Assembly (NCBI GenBank): GCA_032158295.1
Contig: CM063255.1
Coordinates: 3,563,501 to 3,627,500, forward strand
DNA length: 64,000 bases
DNA from: Pycnopodia helianthoides
Taxonomy: Eukaryota; Echinodermata; Asteroidea; Forcipulatida; Asteriidae
Reading direction: 5' to 3'
Positions within the stretch are counted from its first letter, which is position 1. The number at the start of each line of letters is the position of its first letter. Of the stretch, positions 45,501-56,345 are shown one piece after another. Below the pieces are notes generated by a model that saw only the letters and a program-made list of their open reading frames with translations, made no database searches and was not told where the DNA came from. The translations under genes were made by a program, and so were the position numbers.

Positions 45501-48500
45501 TCCATGATATCCTACAGCGTACCATTACACACGTTTTAGAAGGGGTGTCAATCAACAGGGGTCGTCAATTTGGTCAGAAGGGGTGATGAAAAAAAATTCC
45601 ATTGTACATTCACATAATCCTATCTCTGAGTGAGTGTGGTGTGAGTGAGTCACCGCTAGGTGATGGTTGTTGCGTCTGATCCTTGCTTTATGGTTCAGAA
45701 TGAATGATAATAAAATAATAATTTCACAGAAAATACAAACAATTTGTGGCCTGTTTTTTTATTTATTTTGTTTTTCTTTATTTTCAACTAATTATATGCA
45801 AATTAATTAAAAAATAAACAAACACAAAGTCTCAAAATAATTGTAGGTATTCCTTACATGTAAGCAACACAATTAGCTAAAGAAATCATTGAGAAAAGGC
45901 ATAACAAATCCTCTTAACCTATCAAATGCGCCTGCCACCAATCTAAGGCAGGAAACAGTAGCCCTTTTAGGACCAAACAGGTTCCTCATTGCAAGGTTAA
46001 ATGTGAGGCTTGTAATTCTTTTCCCCACTCACATGAGGATTCTTTCTATTGGAAAATGAGAACATCACAAAATTGAATTGTTTTTAGATCCTGTATAATT
46101 TTAATGATGCACTTTATATGTACGAAGCACTATAATTTTTTTTTTACAAAATAGCTCACGTGATTGTAACCTATTGGTAAATAGACTTGTCCAATGGGGT
46201 GTGTAGCCTCCTGATTGGCCATCTCTTTGGCATCAGTGTTGTTATGTAAATGTCCGTTGTGAAAAAAACAGTATAAGCAAGTGGATCAAGTTTGTGATTT
46301 CGAGTTAGAGCGTGTTATATATCTAGCTGGGGAGGAGGGGGGGGGGGGGCTATGTGGCTGATGCAGAGAAATAACCGCCATCTCAGACGTGAAATCAAGT
46401 GTAGTGTAAATACTGTGATAATTGTTTTTCCGTTTAGGCTCAACAAGTAAACACTGTATTCATTTGAAACGTTCACATGTGACTTGTATTGTATCTTTCT
46501 TGAAATGATTTACAACAAATCTACATTTCCTTGAAAAATGAGTCTATAACCATAACTTTCAATTACCTTTTGACCTGATTTTAAAAATGTGGAAATGTTG
46601 TAGATTTTGTGTGTGTTTTGTTAAAAGTCTTTGATTTAACGGATTTAATACCTGATGACGTCATGAGGGCAAAGGTACTACAAGGTGTAAATACGGATAT
46701 AAAAGAATATACGTCCGTTTAAAACCAGCAGGGCAGCAGGGTCGAGGCCGTTATCGCACGGCCACGACACTGCAAAGTTTTAAACGGCCGTTTAAGACCT
46801 CGTCACCTACTCTTTTATTCTACTCATAATAATTTCCTTGAAAATCACACAAAAAGTTACACCTTTAAAGGTTTTTACCTGAGCGTAAAAAAGCTACTCG
46901 CGCAAGTTTCAAACTATCGCACGCAAGACCCAAAAAATTAAAAATAATATAGGTTTTCTCGGTCAATTTCGGCGAATGAGCAGCCAATTAAACCACTGCG
47001 CCATTCTATTTCGCACGAATTCGAATGCTTCTGAAAAGGGTCATTCGATTTCGTTTTATGACTAGTCAAATGTACTGTTGCGTCATTCGATTTAACAAAA
47101 TAATCATTCAATTTTACATTTCAACAAAGCAGCATTCAAATTCGCAGGAGCTTTTTGAGTCGTGTGTTTAGTAATTCAAATTCATTTTTGGGCAGTCATT
47201 TTTCGAATTTGTGCAATCTAAAAAACGCGCTGTCAACCCTTTGTTTCCTTTCGATTGTTAAAAGCATAAATACGGTTTATTTATTGGCACTTGAGTAACT
47301 TTGCCAATGTACTTCGAAAACGAGCTTTCGCCACAGTTTTACACGCATATTTCTAGAAATGGCAGCTCAATAAGAAACCAGGTAAAACATGAAGGAACTT
47401 TAGGCCTTGGTCAGTTAACCGATAAAGGTCCCCCCCAAAAAAAAAAATCAAGAAAAGAATAAAGAAGAAAACAAAGAAGAAGAAAAATCTAGTGGGTCCC
47501 ATGTAAAATCTACTGGAAACATAAATAAAGAAAAATATGGTTTGCCTGGATTGAAGGGAAGATACGAAACAGTTGCTTAGTACTGTTTTTATTCGCATTT
47601 CTTTATCTCACTTATTTGAATTCGCATTTAGCGAAATTGATTGCCTGTTTACGAGATTATTTCAATATATATAGCAGAGTAGGCCTGAACTTAATCAACG
47701 ATTTTATATATGTTGTAAAGGTTTAATTGCACAACAAGGGAAGGCCGTGTGAAACCTAGGTAACTCGGCAGAATGGAAACCAGATTAGATCTATATACCC
47801 CATAGGAGAGTTTTAATGTATTTTATGTAAAATGGCGACTTCCTTTCTGGTGTTTTTGGTTCAGTGTTGGGGTCGTGTTTCCCGTATTATTAATGTAGAG
47901 AATGGAAAGGGGTATATATTTTACACCGCGAGCGTATTTTAAGAGCTCCGTAAACGCTGAAATTGGTGTAAGCAGAGCCATGAATTTAGGCCCATGTCGG
48001 CCTCGTTTTGAGAAAATAGTGTTGTCATCAAAGGATACCTGCTACGTAGTAGCGGTCGATAATAAATGCAAACTGCCTGGCTAAGCCTCGCAAGCATAAT
48101 TACACACGAATGAAATTGCCTCTTTACGAAATTGAAAAAAAAAAAGGTCAGTAAAAATCTCCAGTTGAACCAGCTTTGCTAAATTGAATGATGATTGTGC
48201 ATCACGAAAAAGAATGCCGATTTGCTAAATTGAACACAGTTCTAAAGGATTTTGAATGCCTCAAAACGAAATTGAATGCTCGAATTCTGAATTTGAAACG
48301 CAGTAGAAACTGGTGAGGCAAAATAGCTTTAATTCGAACGCACGAAAATGAAATTGGCTGCTCATTTGCCTAATTTGACCGAGAAAACCTATAATAATAA
48401 ATATATAAAAATAATAATAATACAAAATAATAAAAATAAAATAATAATTTGCGTCGTTCACTTGCATTCAGAATGCGTATTTTTTTCCATTTATTGTGTA

Positions 48501-48725
48501 CCATGCAGAATCTCCTAAGCAATGTTGAGACATGGTGGACATACACTGTTAGGTTGGGTTAAATTGTATATGTATATACACCCAAACCAAACAGTACACT
48601 CCTAATAGTGTCCACCGTACCTCAAAGAGGCTAATGAGTTTGATTAAAATAAAAACATTGTTATTACCTTCTAGGGTAGTTGCAACAACCAGACAAAGTA
48701 CCAAAGTTGATAAGACTAAAATCAT
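39585..48725 (-). CDS. Gene D: diverged secreted six-cysteine paralogue with a displaced exon 3 acceptor
   Basis: Exons are 48725-48668, 43606-43397, 41087-40908 and 39874-39585 (stop TAG), about 738 nt and 245 residues. Exon 1 is a third signal peptide type (MILVLSTLVLCLVVATTLE) ending at donor G|GTAATA, phase 1. Exon 2 has CVCYMGQE and LCECTEFRLGG but a shortened middle. Exon 3 has QLPC and VEEPLDLPMRLEF. Exon 4 has GQTLFVAY, HIEAGV and FEPC. All six cysteines are kept. Sequons NNT, NSS and NST appear in exon 4. The acceptor used by A, B and C for exon 3 (AG|TGTCGACT) reads CG here. The next AG, 12 nt inside, restores the frame and drops four residues (V-S-T-S). Introns are much larger (5.1, 2.3 and 1.0 kb) and filled with transposons. 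One base of position uncertainty applies to the exon 2 start. An AATAAA overlaps the region just after the stop. Confidence 0.8.
40087..40744. mobile_element. TIR element with GCGAATATGTGCGCAC iterons in gene D intron 3
   Basis: Ends TGGCCCTGAAGGGACATCGC and its inverted partner GCGATGTCCCTTCAGGGCCA. Each end carries several subterminal copies of a motif like ATCGCGAATRTGTGCGCACA and ACACGTATGCAATGTCG, in opposite orientations. The interior (about 40,320-40,555) has no transposase. Long cysteine/histidine-rich frames here only translate the iterons. Confidence 0.8.
41088..43396. other. Intron 2 of gene D, repeat-bearing
   Basis: No coding sequence recognised. It contains a short CGTCTGATAGCGCCTC block (42,490) shared with 5,925, and a palindrome-rich block at 43,130-43,255 (CACGGCCACGACC, TTAAGACCTCGTCGCC) whose relative is at 46,735-46,825. 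Confidence 0.5.
43985..44376. mobile_element. TTAA-flanked MITE, family 2, second copy (gene D intron 1)
   Basis: TTAA-AGGAAACATAACAGAATTGG at the left and ACCAATTCTGTAATATTCCA-TTAA at the right. The interior is colinear with 26,247-26,622, including GAGATCGATCGGCCATCTGG. Confidence 0.8.
44395..44850. repeat. Dispersed repeat R4, copy 2
   Basis: Matches 51,680-52,075 (ATTCCAAATATGGTCA, GGCCAATAAAGCCAAGATTC, CCTTGGGAATTGTAACTGG, AAATGGCCCGCTTCTCCGAG). A 94-codon minus-strand frame is partly preserved in both copies (NGTRSWLTKISSYNSQGH), but it is broken elsewhere and its family is unknown. Confidence 0.75.
44935..46080. mobile_element. Inverted-repeat element carrying a fold-back and R5 copy 2
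   Basis: Outer arms of about 50 bp: TTCTCATTTTCCAATAGAAA near 44,960 is inverted as TTTCTATTGGAAAATGAGAA near 46,045. Inside is a second inverted repeat with arms of over 100 bp, interrupted (45,019-45,130 and 45,300-45,408: GGTGTAAATTGCCATTGTAT inverted), then R5 (45,418-46,010). Nested insertion or one composite element. Confidence 0.65.
46945..48400. mobile_element. 1.45-kb inverted-repeat element in gene D intron 1
   Basis: TATAGGTTTTCTCGGTCAA followed by TGAGCAGCCAATT at 46,950-46,985 is inverted at 48,350-48,395. The interior includes the 47,656-48,118 direct repeat. No transposase recognised. Confidence 0.65.
47656..48118. repeat. Direct repeat flanking gene D exon 1, copy inside intron 1
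   Basis: About 460 bp, nearly identical to 48,946-49,407 (TAGCAGAGTAGGC, GTGAAACCTAGGTAACTCGG, AAATGGCGACTTCCTTTCTG). It contains a 60-codon plus-strand frame (47,902-48,084) that is altered in the other copy. Confidence 0.85.
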
Positions 48726-48945
48726 GTTTGATGACAAGCAGGTGTTTTGATGCTGATAAGTTATAGACAGTGTTCCACCAGAAATGAACACAACCATTCC
48801 CTTTACTTGGAAAAATGAAAATGGCGTCTGATATGACGGGCAACACTGTGACATTACCAGCGTAATTAATTGTTCTCATGGTAACCTAGCACAATTTATT
48901 TATTATCAACGAGCCCTTACTCTCAGCCTCGAATTTCCAATATCA

Positions 48946-49407
48946 AGATTATTTCAATATATAGCAGAGTAGGCTTGAACTTAATCAACGATTTTTTATA
49001 TGCTGTAAAGGTTTAATTTAACCCTAAGGGAAGGCCGTGAAACCTAGGTAACTCGGCAGAATGGAAACCAGATTAGATCTATATACCCCATAGGAGACTT
49101 TTAATGTATTTTATGTAAAATGGCGACTTCCTTTCTGGTGTTTTTGGTTCAGTGTTGGGGTCGTGTTTCCCGTATTATTAATGTAGAGAATGGAAAGGGG
49201 TATTTATTTTACACCGCGAGCGTATTTTAAGAGCTCCGTAAACTATGAAATTGGTGTAAGCAGAGCCATGAATTTAGGCCCATGTCGGCCTCGTTTGAGA
49301 AAATAGTGTTGTCATCAAAGGATACCTGCTACGTAGTAGTGGTCGATAATAAATGCAAACTGCCTGGCTAAGCCTCGCAAGCACCATTGCACACGAATGA
49401 AATATTT
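48946..49407. repeat. Direct repeat flanking gene D exon 1, upstream copy
   Basis: Second copy of 47,656-48,118, about 220 bp upstream of the gene D start codon, so it covers the likely promoter region. Confidence 0.85.
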
Positions 49408-50412
49408 ACGTATTAAATTCATTTACGAGACGTGTATTTAGGTAATTTAAATAACCAATTATTCCCCACAAGTGTAGCAGCCACGGGTCTAACCTTGACC
49501 GTGTTATTATTATTTGGCCTTTTTAGTGTATTTTTGATGCTTTTCCGTCTTTCAAAATATTTAGTGAACATGGACAGAAATATTAGCAGAAAGAAATACT
49601 GAGAAGTATACAACATATCAGTGGTCAGCTGATGTCACACATCAGGGTAATTTACAGGCAATCAGCTCCAGGCAAACTCCGAGAAGGAAGTGCATTCTCA
49701 TTTCAGTTTTCTCCTCTTTTTCCTGGGGATGGTGAGTAACGGCTGGAAGAATGTCTCTCGCACTGCCGAAGTGTTCCTTTTGCATAAAGTGCAAGTGGTT
49801 GCTTTCAAGTTGACTGAGCAAAATTACCCCTTGTGATTTGACCCATACAATTCATGTCAATATGATTAGGCATGCATTTATATAGATGCTTGTCATTTGA
49901 TTTGTCATGAAACACGTGTCAAATGTCCACCTTTATTTAGCATGTATACTGCCCCAACACGTGTAAATGGAACAATATTGTACAAATATTGACTGTTTAT
50001 GAGTGCAAAGACATGTCAAACAGGGCAATTGTTTTCTGGCCACTTTGAGGCAACCACTTGCACTGTGTGCAAAAGGAGCATTTCGGGAGAACAAGAGACA
50101 TTCTTCTAGCTGTAAGTCACTACCACTAAGAAAATAATAAGAAAACTAAGGCAAACTAAAACTTTAAAAAAAAGGTTCAGCGTCCTGCCTTTTTGAAAAA
50201 TTGGCCGCCCAACACATTTTTCAAGACAGCCGGCCGGGCTATTTTTTCAAGATGGTTGCCAGCTTTTGTGTGTGTGTTGTTTTTGTGTGCTAAAGTAAAA
50301 AAAAATAAAATACTATCTTATTTATTTAAAAACTTAACCTTAAAAAAAGGAGGCGGCCTCTTAAACATGTCTTTTATATTTGTTATTTGGCCTAAAAAGT
50401 GAATGAACTTAC
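49408..50412. other. Spacer upstream of gene D
   Basis: No gene supported. A minus-strand frame at 49,419-49,616 contains VAATLVGN, vaguely like the end of the signal exons, but has no GT donor at that point. An AAAGTGCAAGTGG motif near 49,785 has an inverted relative near 50,055. Confidence 0.4.
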
Positions 50413-50550
50413 TTCTTGGATATTGTCTGGAACTGGTTGCTTGTAAATTGCCTTGTGTGACATGGCCTTTGGTGACAATAATCTCATGGGTTGAAAGTTG
50501 AAATGTTCCATTCCACGAGTCAAAGCCAAGTTGAATGAAACATTCCATCT
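50413..50550 (-). CDS. Orphan exon candidate (138 nt)
   Basis: Minus strand: acceptor GAGTTTAG before 50,550, donor GAA|GTAAGT at 50,412, one open frame MECFIQLGFDSWNGTFQLST then HEIIVTKGHVTQGN. The CF-Q...S-GTF pattern loosely resembles the exon-like segments at 54.3-55.9 kb. The gene is unknown. Confidence 0.35.
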
Positions 50551-51227
50551 CTAAACTCATAATAATAATCTCTCCACAGAATGTTCCCCTTTTTATTATT
50601 ATTTCGTCTTAGTCACTTTTTTATAGCTTGTTCTCCTTTTCCCACATTTGATTTTGTCTTTTGTGATTCCCCCATCCATCTTTGTGGTTACACCAGCCCT
50701 TTCCTTCCACCCCATCATCTTTGCCCGTCTTTCCTAATTACCTTTCTTCGCTGATCTTATTCTCCTTTTAAATGCATCCACCAGGCTTCTTCTGAGACTT
50801 GTCTATGTGTGTTGTGTTGTGTAGTCATTTAGCCTTTAAGAAAGACTCTTTTGTTGATCAAAAATTACAAATTCACACATTTTTTTGTAGTAAACAAATT
50901 GTATTTTTTTTCAATTAAGTTCAACTTCACACTTATTGCCATTCTGATATGACGCACCGCAACCTTGAGATGTCATAAACAACCACAAAGGCAACTCCTA
51001 GAGTACAGTAATAGAAAATAGGCAAATAGAGCTTGGGTCTTTTTGGTGCAGAAGCAAGTAGAACACAGACAAACAAGCACAATGGACAACCAAAGAGAAT
51101 GTGTAACCATCGTTTGATGGTTCGTGTATTTATAGTGTGTGTCGATAGCGGGGAATCACAACAGTTGATTGACTTTTAATGGAACCGACCTCCGAGTAAA
51201 TAATTGTAAAGGTTTTGTTTCTTTTTT

Positions 51228-52080
51228 TGCAGCTAGGCTAGCAAAGCTCAATGCTATGAGTCATCCTAGTCCAGTGACAGGTTGTAAATAAACAGCGGTT
51301 CCCACAGGTGCTGTCTACCACTGTTTTATGTCCATGTTTCAGACGACTGTTTGATGTACTGCTCATATTGTATGGCAGTTACTGTACAACAAGAAATCGT
51401 GTAGGCCCTACTGTACTTATAAGAAGTGGCAGTTACTGTTAAAAAAATCATGTGAACCAACCTATAAATTGCCTGAATGCTTCAATCCTTTCTAGGTGTG
51501 TCCAGGGGGACCTCCATTCATCTATATAGACCCTTAGAAAAGGGATTGTGTCATCCAAACAATGTTATATACGCTTATTAAGAAACTGCCTTCTGTGAGC
51601 TCCCCCTTTGCTGCATGAGGACATTCAAGGGGGGTGCTGCTCGCAGGGTTAAACACCTTCCTGGTTTTTAACCCTGAAAATATTCTCCACATATTCCAAA
51701 TATGGTCAATTTTTTCAATGGGCCAATAAAGCCAAGATTCAATGTAATCCTCACCCCTGGTATAACCACTGCAGAGTAAGGAGTAATGAATGACAGCAGC
51801 CCCAAGGGGCAGCAATGTCCTTGGGAATTGTAACTGGATATCTTAGTGAGCCAACTCCTTGTGCCATTATCTCTTAGTGTCAACCCTGTGCCGCCCAGAG
51901 CTGAAACAGGTCGTAAATAACGCACACTGCTGGCCCAGACAAAAGCCCTGTTGGGATTAAAATTGCTTTGGGCTTGCAGGAGGGGGTTATTGACCTACAA
52001 AACTGAGTGGTGATAAAATTCTCCACCTGGAGACCACGCTTTATACAAAATGGCCCGCTTCTCCGAGTTTTTTATTTTTT
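51228..52080. repeat. Dispersed repeat R4, most complete copy
   Basis: Runs from CTAGGCTAGCAAAGCTCAAT to AAATGGCCCGCTTCTCCGAG. Its 5' third matches 12,118-12,380 and its 3' part matches 44,395-44,850. Confidence 0.75.
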
Positions 52081-53197
52081 TATATGAGTTTCTTTTTTCA
52101 AAGTTTGCTATCGCTGTTGAAGTTCTTTGTTGTTTTAAAACGTAATTCAGCCCCAGGGCTGCGATGTTTAAGCTATAAGAAACCGATAACAATATTAAAA
52201 AAGAACAACAGCATCTTGCACCAAGCCTAGTCAGATACAGACTAGAGTAAGGATACCCGTCTAAGAATCGCAGAGCCATGCGCAAATTAAATACATTCTT
52301 TGTTTTTTTTATTTGAATCAGTAATCATTTGACTGCAGTAATCAAATAGTGTCCTGTTATTCTATTATGTGATTATTATTTATGGTGAAATGTTAGGTGA
52401 CAAAATTAATGTGCAAATTTGAAGTTGTTTGGGTGCCAGTATTGTTCGTGAAAGTGTGTGCACCAAGTGACTACTGATTCTTAATATGACAACTGGATAT
52501 AAATTATGTGATCATAAGGCTTTACTGTTCCCCGCTTTATTTGAGCGATGCAGAAATATTTCGTCTAATAAGTGTACGCGATTGACTGAAAAAATATACA
52601 AGTTTCTTGGGTCTTTAGTTGTTCTTGAATTTGAATGTAGAGTTGTAACACAACACGCTCCAAAAGTTTGACTCATGCTGCAGTGCCTCGCAAAATATTT
52701 TTTCCAAAACGTAATCATTTCGAAAGCAGTTATTGGTTTTAAAGTATCTTAAAATTTGTATCTAAGATTGTTATATTCCATGGCTTATGAATATAAATTG
52801 AAAATTTAATGAAAACGCAAAATAACCGCTTGATGTTTTTTTTTTAGAGGATGCAAGTCGTCCCGACTCTCTGAATCATTCTTGTAGAGGCATTTTCTCT
52901 AAGATCCCTGAAAACTTTACAAGCATGAACACCCAAGTTACTGTGACATACTAAGATGATAGAAAATAACTACAAATTACAATTTAATAATCAAATCATA
53001 AAGCATACAGACTTTTATCATGGTTTGACCATCTAGTTCCCTGTATACACAATTTAATTGTCAAAGGTCTAATTCTCACTGCGTATGGAGGGGCCAGATT
53101 ATTTTCATCCGAGCCTCGGTTTGGCTAGTTATACGAATGGATCGGGGAGAAACAAGATGGTCGCAACATGATAAAAGTCTATAGGTCTACAAGGCCG
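52081..53197. other. Spacer without recognised gene
   Basis: AT-rich, short frames only. Confidence 0.4.
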
Positions 53198-53325
53198 AGT
53201 CCGAATTGGCGGCTACAGCTACGGCTAGATGTCCGCGGCATCATGCATTGATGTATAAAGGGGGTCCTTAGCAACACGCTTAACAACAGTCGTAGCCGTA
53301 ACCGTAGCTGCCAATTCGGATAAAG
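53198..53325. mobile_element. 128-bp MITE with about 28-bp inverted ends
   Basis: TCCGAATTGGCGGCTACAGC at the left is inverted as GCTGCCAATTCGGA with GTAGCCGTAACCGTA at the right. Only about 70 bp lie between the arms. Confidence 0.75.
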
Positions 53326-53521
53326 CCGAAGGCTCTAGTTGTCACTTCAGGATAGTGCGCCCTCGTGATCCGGATGGTGCTGGTCGTCATCTTGATTAGA
53401 CGTACTCTTGTTAGTCTTCGGCCCTTGTCCACATGATCCTCAATCCAGCCCGGAGTTATCTTTGTATCTTTGATGTCATCTCAGGCTGATGCCATTTTCA
53501 AGACTCTCTCCCAATCTGCAG

Positions 53522-53689
53522 ATGAAAATAATGGCATTGCTTATTGCTTTAACACTTTCACTGAATGTTTTCAACGAGGTCAGCTCTAACAAGAATATGA
53601 AACTTCCCTCCTCCATCCCACCCCAATGTTTATTATCAACTAGTTATCGTTTTCGGAAGCTTCATGTACCAAGTTTGGATATGTTCTAG
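53522..53689 (+). other. Short ORF with signal-peptide-like start
   Basis: 55 codons, MKIMALLIALTLSLNVFNE then VSSNKNMKLPSS. The hydrophobic start is convincing as a secretion signal, but there is no homologue, no conserved copy in the window and no cysteine pattern. It may be a first exon (donor would be GTCAGC, poor) or chance. Confidence 0.2.
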
Positions 53690-54179
53690 TTATATATGAA
53701 ATCTTGTATTCAATGTCTGGACTGATCCTGGGGAAGGGGGTAGTAGAAGTAGGTATCTTTAGCCTGGAACAAACAATTATGTACCAGCCTTATATTTTAT
53801 CATCATGAAGGCAGAAACATAGTACACCTTATCGTCATCGTCAGTGCATTTTTCTCTTTAAACTTTGCCAAGCAAGTTTATAACCTGCTGGACAGATACA
53901 TCTGCCTGAGCGTTAAAGGGACGTTAAAACTGAAAGACAATTAAAGGCGTAATAATGGCTTACAATTCATAATTAGGACTTGTTGGTACATATATATTTT
54001 ATATATAACTTGATTTGAGGGCATTTTGGTCGTGGCCAGAGTGATGCTTTAAAGTAAAGTAGTTATGACGTATTCTCATTTATAATTGTAAGGTGTGAGT
54101 CGTAATTAGGACTTTTAAGTCATTATCACGACTTAAATTCTTTCTCAGTTTTAATGTCTCTTTAACGGACATTTAACTT

Positions 54180-55665
54180 TTGAATGATTGCTTTCATCTT
54201 GTTGTACCAAAATTATATCCAAACAGGGGTTGAGAGACATTCCTAGCAGCTCCATTTTGGTAATTCAATACCACTCAAACATTACCTTGTAACTTAAACT
54301 GATACATTACCAAATGTTCTGCCAAGCCTGAAGATAAAACTGCCAGACTGCACCAACGAAGAGTAGTTCATCACCTCGGATATATGTGCTATCGAAGAGG
54401 GACGTAAATAAGAAAATTCGACATTTTGTAACCATGTTTACCACCAAATAATAAACCCGGCCGCTCGAGGTGAGATAAAATTTGTAGAATATTTTTCAGT
54501 GTTTGAGAAGGTTTGAAGCAAGCATTTTAGAACTGAACAAATTCAACCTAGCATTTTGTTCAACAGCAACAAACATTTTTAAAGAAGTGGAATCAGCTAG
54601 GTTGCTCCTGTGAAGATTTTAAGTCCAATGTGTGGGAGATTTAATATTTTGGATGGTTGCCTCCAACTGCTTGTACCAATAATATTACTAAGTAGCTTTG
54701 GGGTGAGAGAAAGCTTCATTTTGGTTATTCACTTCCAATTAAGCTTTACCTTGTAACTTAAATTGATACATTACCAAATTCATTAAGCTTTACCTTGTAA
54801 CTTAAATTGATACATTACCAAATTCCTCGCCGAGCCTGAAGTTAAAACTTCCAGACTGCACCAACGAAGAGTAGTTCATCACCTCGGATATCTGTGCTTA
54901 TGAAGATGTTCTGAATACGTTAAAAACAAGAAAGTTAGCATTTATAACCCTTGTTTACCAACTATAAGTTAAACTCAGATCAGTTGCTACTGTAAAGATT
55001 TTCAGTTCAATGTCTAAATGATTAATTTGGGACTATTGTTTCCAATTTGGTAACAATTTGTATCCAAACAACCTCAGAAGAGAAACAGTTTAAAGAAGAA
55101 TTTTCATATTTTAGAAGATTGAAAGCAAGCATTTTATGACTGATTTTCTTTCCAAAATTTGTTCAACACCAAATATCTCAAGTGAATTCAGCTAAGTTGC
55201 TCCTTTGAAGATTTTCAGTCCATTGTGTGGGAAATTGTTTTTTTAAATGATTGTCTCCAACTTTTCGTTCTAATGTGGTGGAATAGAGTTTGTATAATTT
55301 GTTCACATTTTGAGAAGTTTGAAAGCATCAGGCAGTTTAGCATTCATCACATTCAATTTAAAAATGTGTTCAACACCAAACATCTTTGAGAAGTGAAATC
55401 AGCTAGGTTGCTCCTTTGAAACGATGTTGAGTCCAATGTGTGGGAGATTTAATATTGTGGACGACTGATCTCAATTGTTTGTACCAAAAAAAAGCAGCTT
55501 GGGATGAGAGGAAGTTCCTGGTAATTGAATTGTTACTATTAACTTAAACTGATACAATACCAAACTCCTTACCATGCCTGCAGTTAAAACCGCCAGAATG
55601 CATCAGCGAAGAGTAGTTCATCACCTCTGGTATCTGAAAAGGAAAAAGTTAGCACTTATAAGCCA
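54180..55665 (-). repeat. Three tandem units of about 500-700 bp, each with an exon-like segment
   Basis: Minus-strand segments at 55,633-55,573, 54,891-54,831 and 54,383-54,323 read (I/S)EVMNYSSL(V/M)(Q/H)SG(G/S)F. The first has AG acceptor and GCATG|GTAAGG donor. The second keeps the acceptor but its donor is GGCGAGG. The third has AT in place of AG and no donor. Shared intron-like blocks (TTGTACCAA, TACCTTGTAACTTAAA, GATACATTACCAAA) accompany each. It appears to be an exon triplication with progressive loss of splice sites. Confidence 0.55.
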
Positions 55666-55788
55666 TGCTTAGTAGAGTTTACTTTTAACTCAACAAACCT
55701 GTATAAGAGATGCCACCATCAGATGTGTTCTCTGGTGAACAGATAAATGGAATGATTGGTTATACCGTAATCTTACCTCGTAACTTAC

Positions 55789-55871
55789 TATAGCTTCCTT
55801 ATCTTTTTAACAATCCACCAGGTAAAAGTTCCATCTGAAGTTACATCTGCTTGATGGAAGCAAGTTGCAAT
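55789..55871 (-). CDS. Exon candidate upstream of the triplicated exons
   Basis: Acceptor TCTGACAG before 55,871 and donor CTATA|GTAAGT at 55,788. The frame IATCFHQADVTSDGTFTWWI then VKKIRKL is 27 codons plus 2 nt. The phase does not match the next exon-like segment directly, so the gene model is unresolved. Confidence 0.3.
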
Positions 55872-55909
55872 CTGTCAGAACAAAAAAATAGGGTTATTAG
55901 CTGAAAAGA

Positions 55910-56345
55910 TGTCATTTGCTGTGGAAGGAAAATTGTTATTTGCTGTGGAAGGAAAATTGTTATTTGCTGTGGAAGGAACAATTGTTATTTGCTGTGGAAG
56001 GAAAAGTGGTTATTTGCTGTGGAAAGAAAAATTGTTATTTGCTGTGGAAAGAAAAATTGTTATTTGCTGTGGAAGGAAAAATTGTTAATGGCTGTGGAAG
56101 GAAAAATTGTTAATTGCTTTGGTAGCAAAAATAGCTATTTGCTGTGGAAGGAAAAACAGTTATTTGCTGTGGAAGGAAAAATATTTATTTGCTGTGGAAG
56201 AAAAATGGTTATTTGCTTTGGAAGGAAAAATAATTATTTGCTGTGAAAGGAAGAGTGGTTATTTGCTTAGGAAAGACACAATTGTTATTTGCTTTGGAAA
56301 GAAAAATTGTCATTTGCTGTGGAAGGAAAAATTGTTATTTGCTAT
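55910..56345 (+). repeat. 25-bp minisatellite, about 17 copies
   Basis: Unit GTTATTTGCTGTGGAAGGAA plus AAATT, with small variants, continuous without spacers. The last unit leads directly into the right long repeat. The window's first bases are the last unit of the equivalent array. Confidence 0.95.

Noticed and set aside
39585..48725. Farnesoic-acid O-methyltransferase enzyme activity for genes A-D
   Set aside because: Only the beta-rich module bearing that family name is suggested; no SAM-binding motif is present, and proteins of this kind are secreted.
49419..49616. Decayed signal exon upstream of gene D (VAATLVGN)
   Set aside because: Similarity is limited to a few residues and there is no GT donor at the expected place.
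55910..56345. CRISPR-like array of 25-bp repeats
   Set aside because: Repeats are continuous without unique spacers and the genome is eukaryotic; it is a minisatellite.
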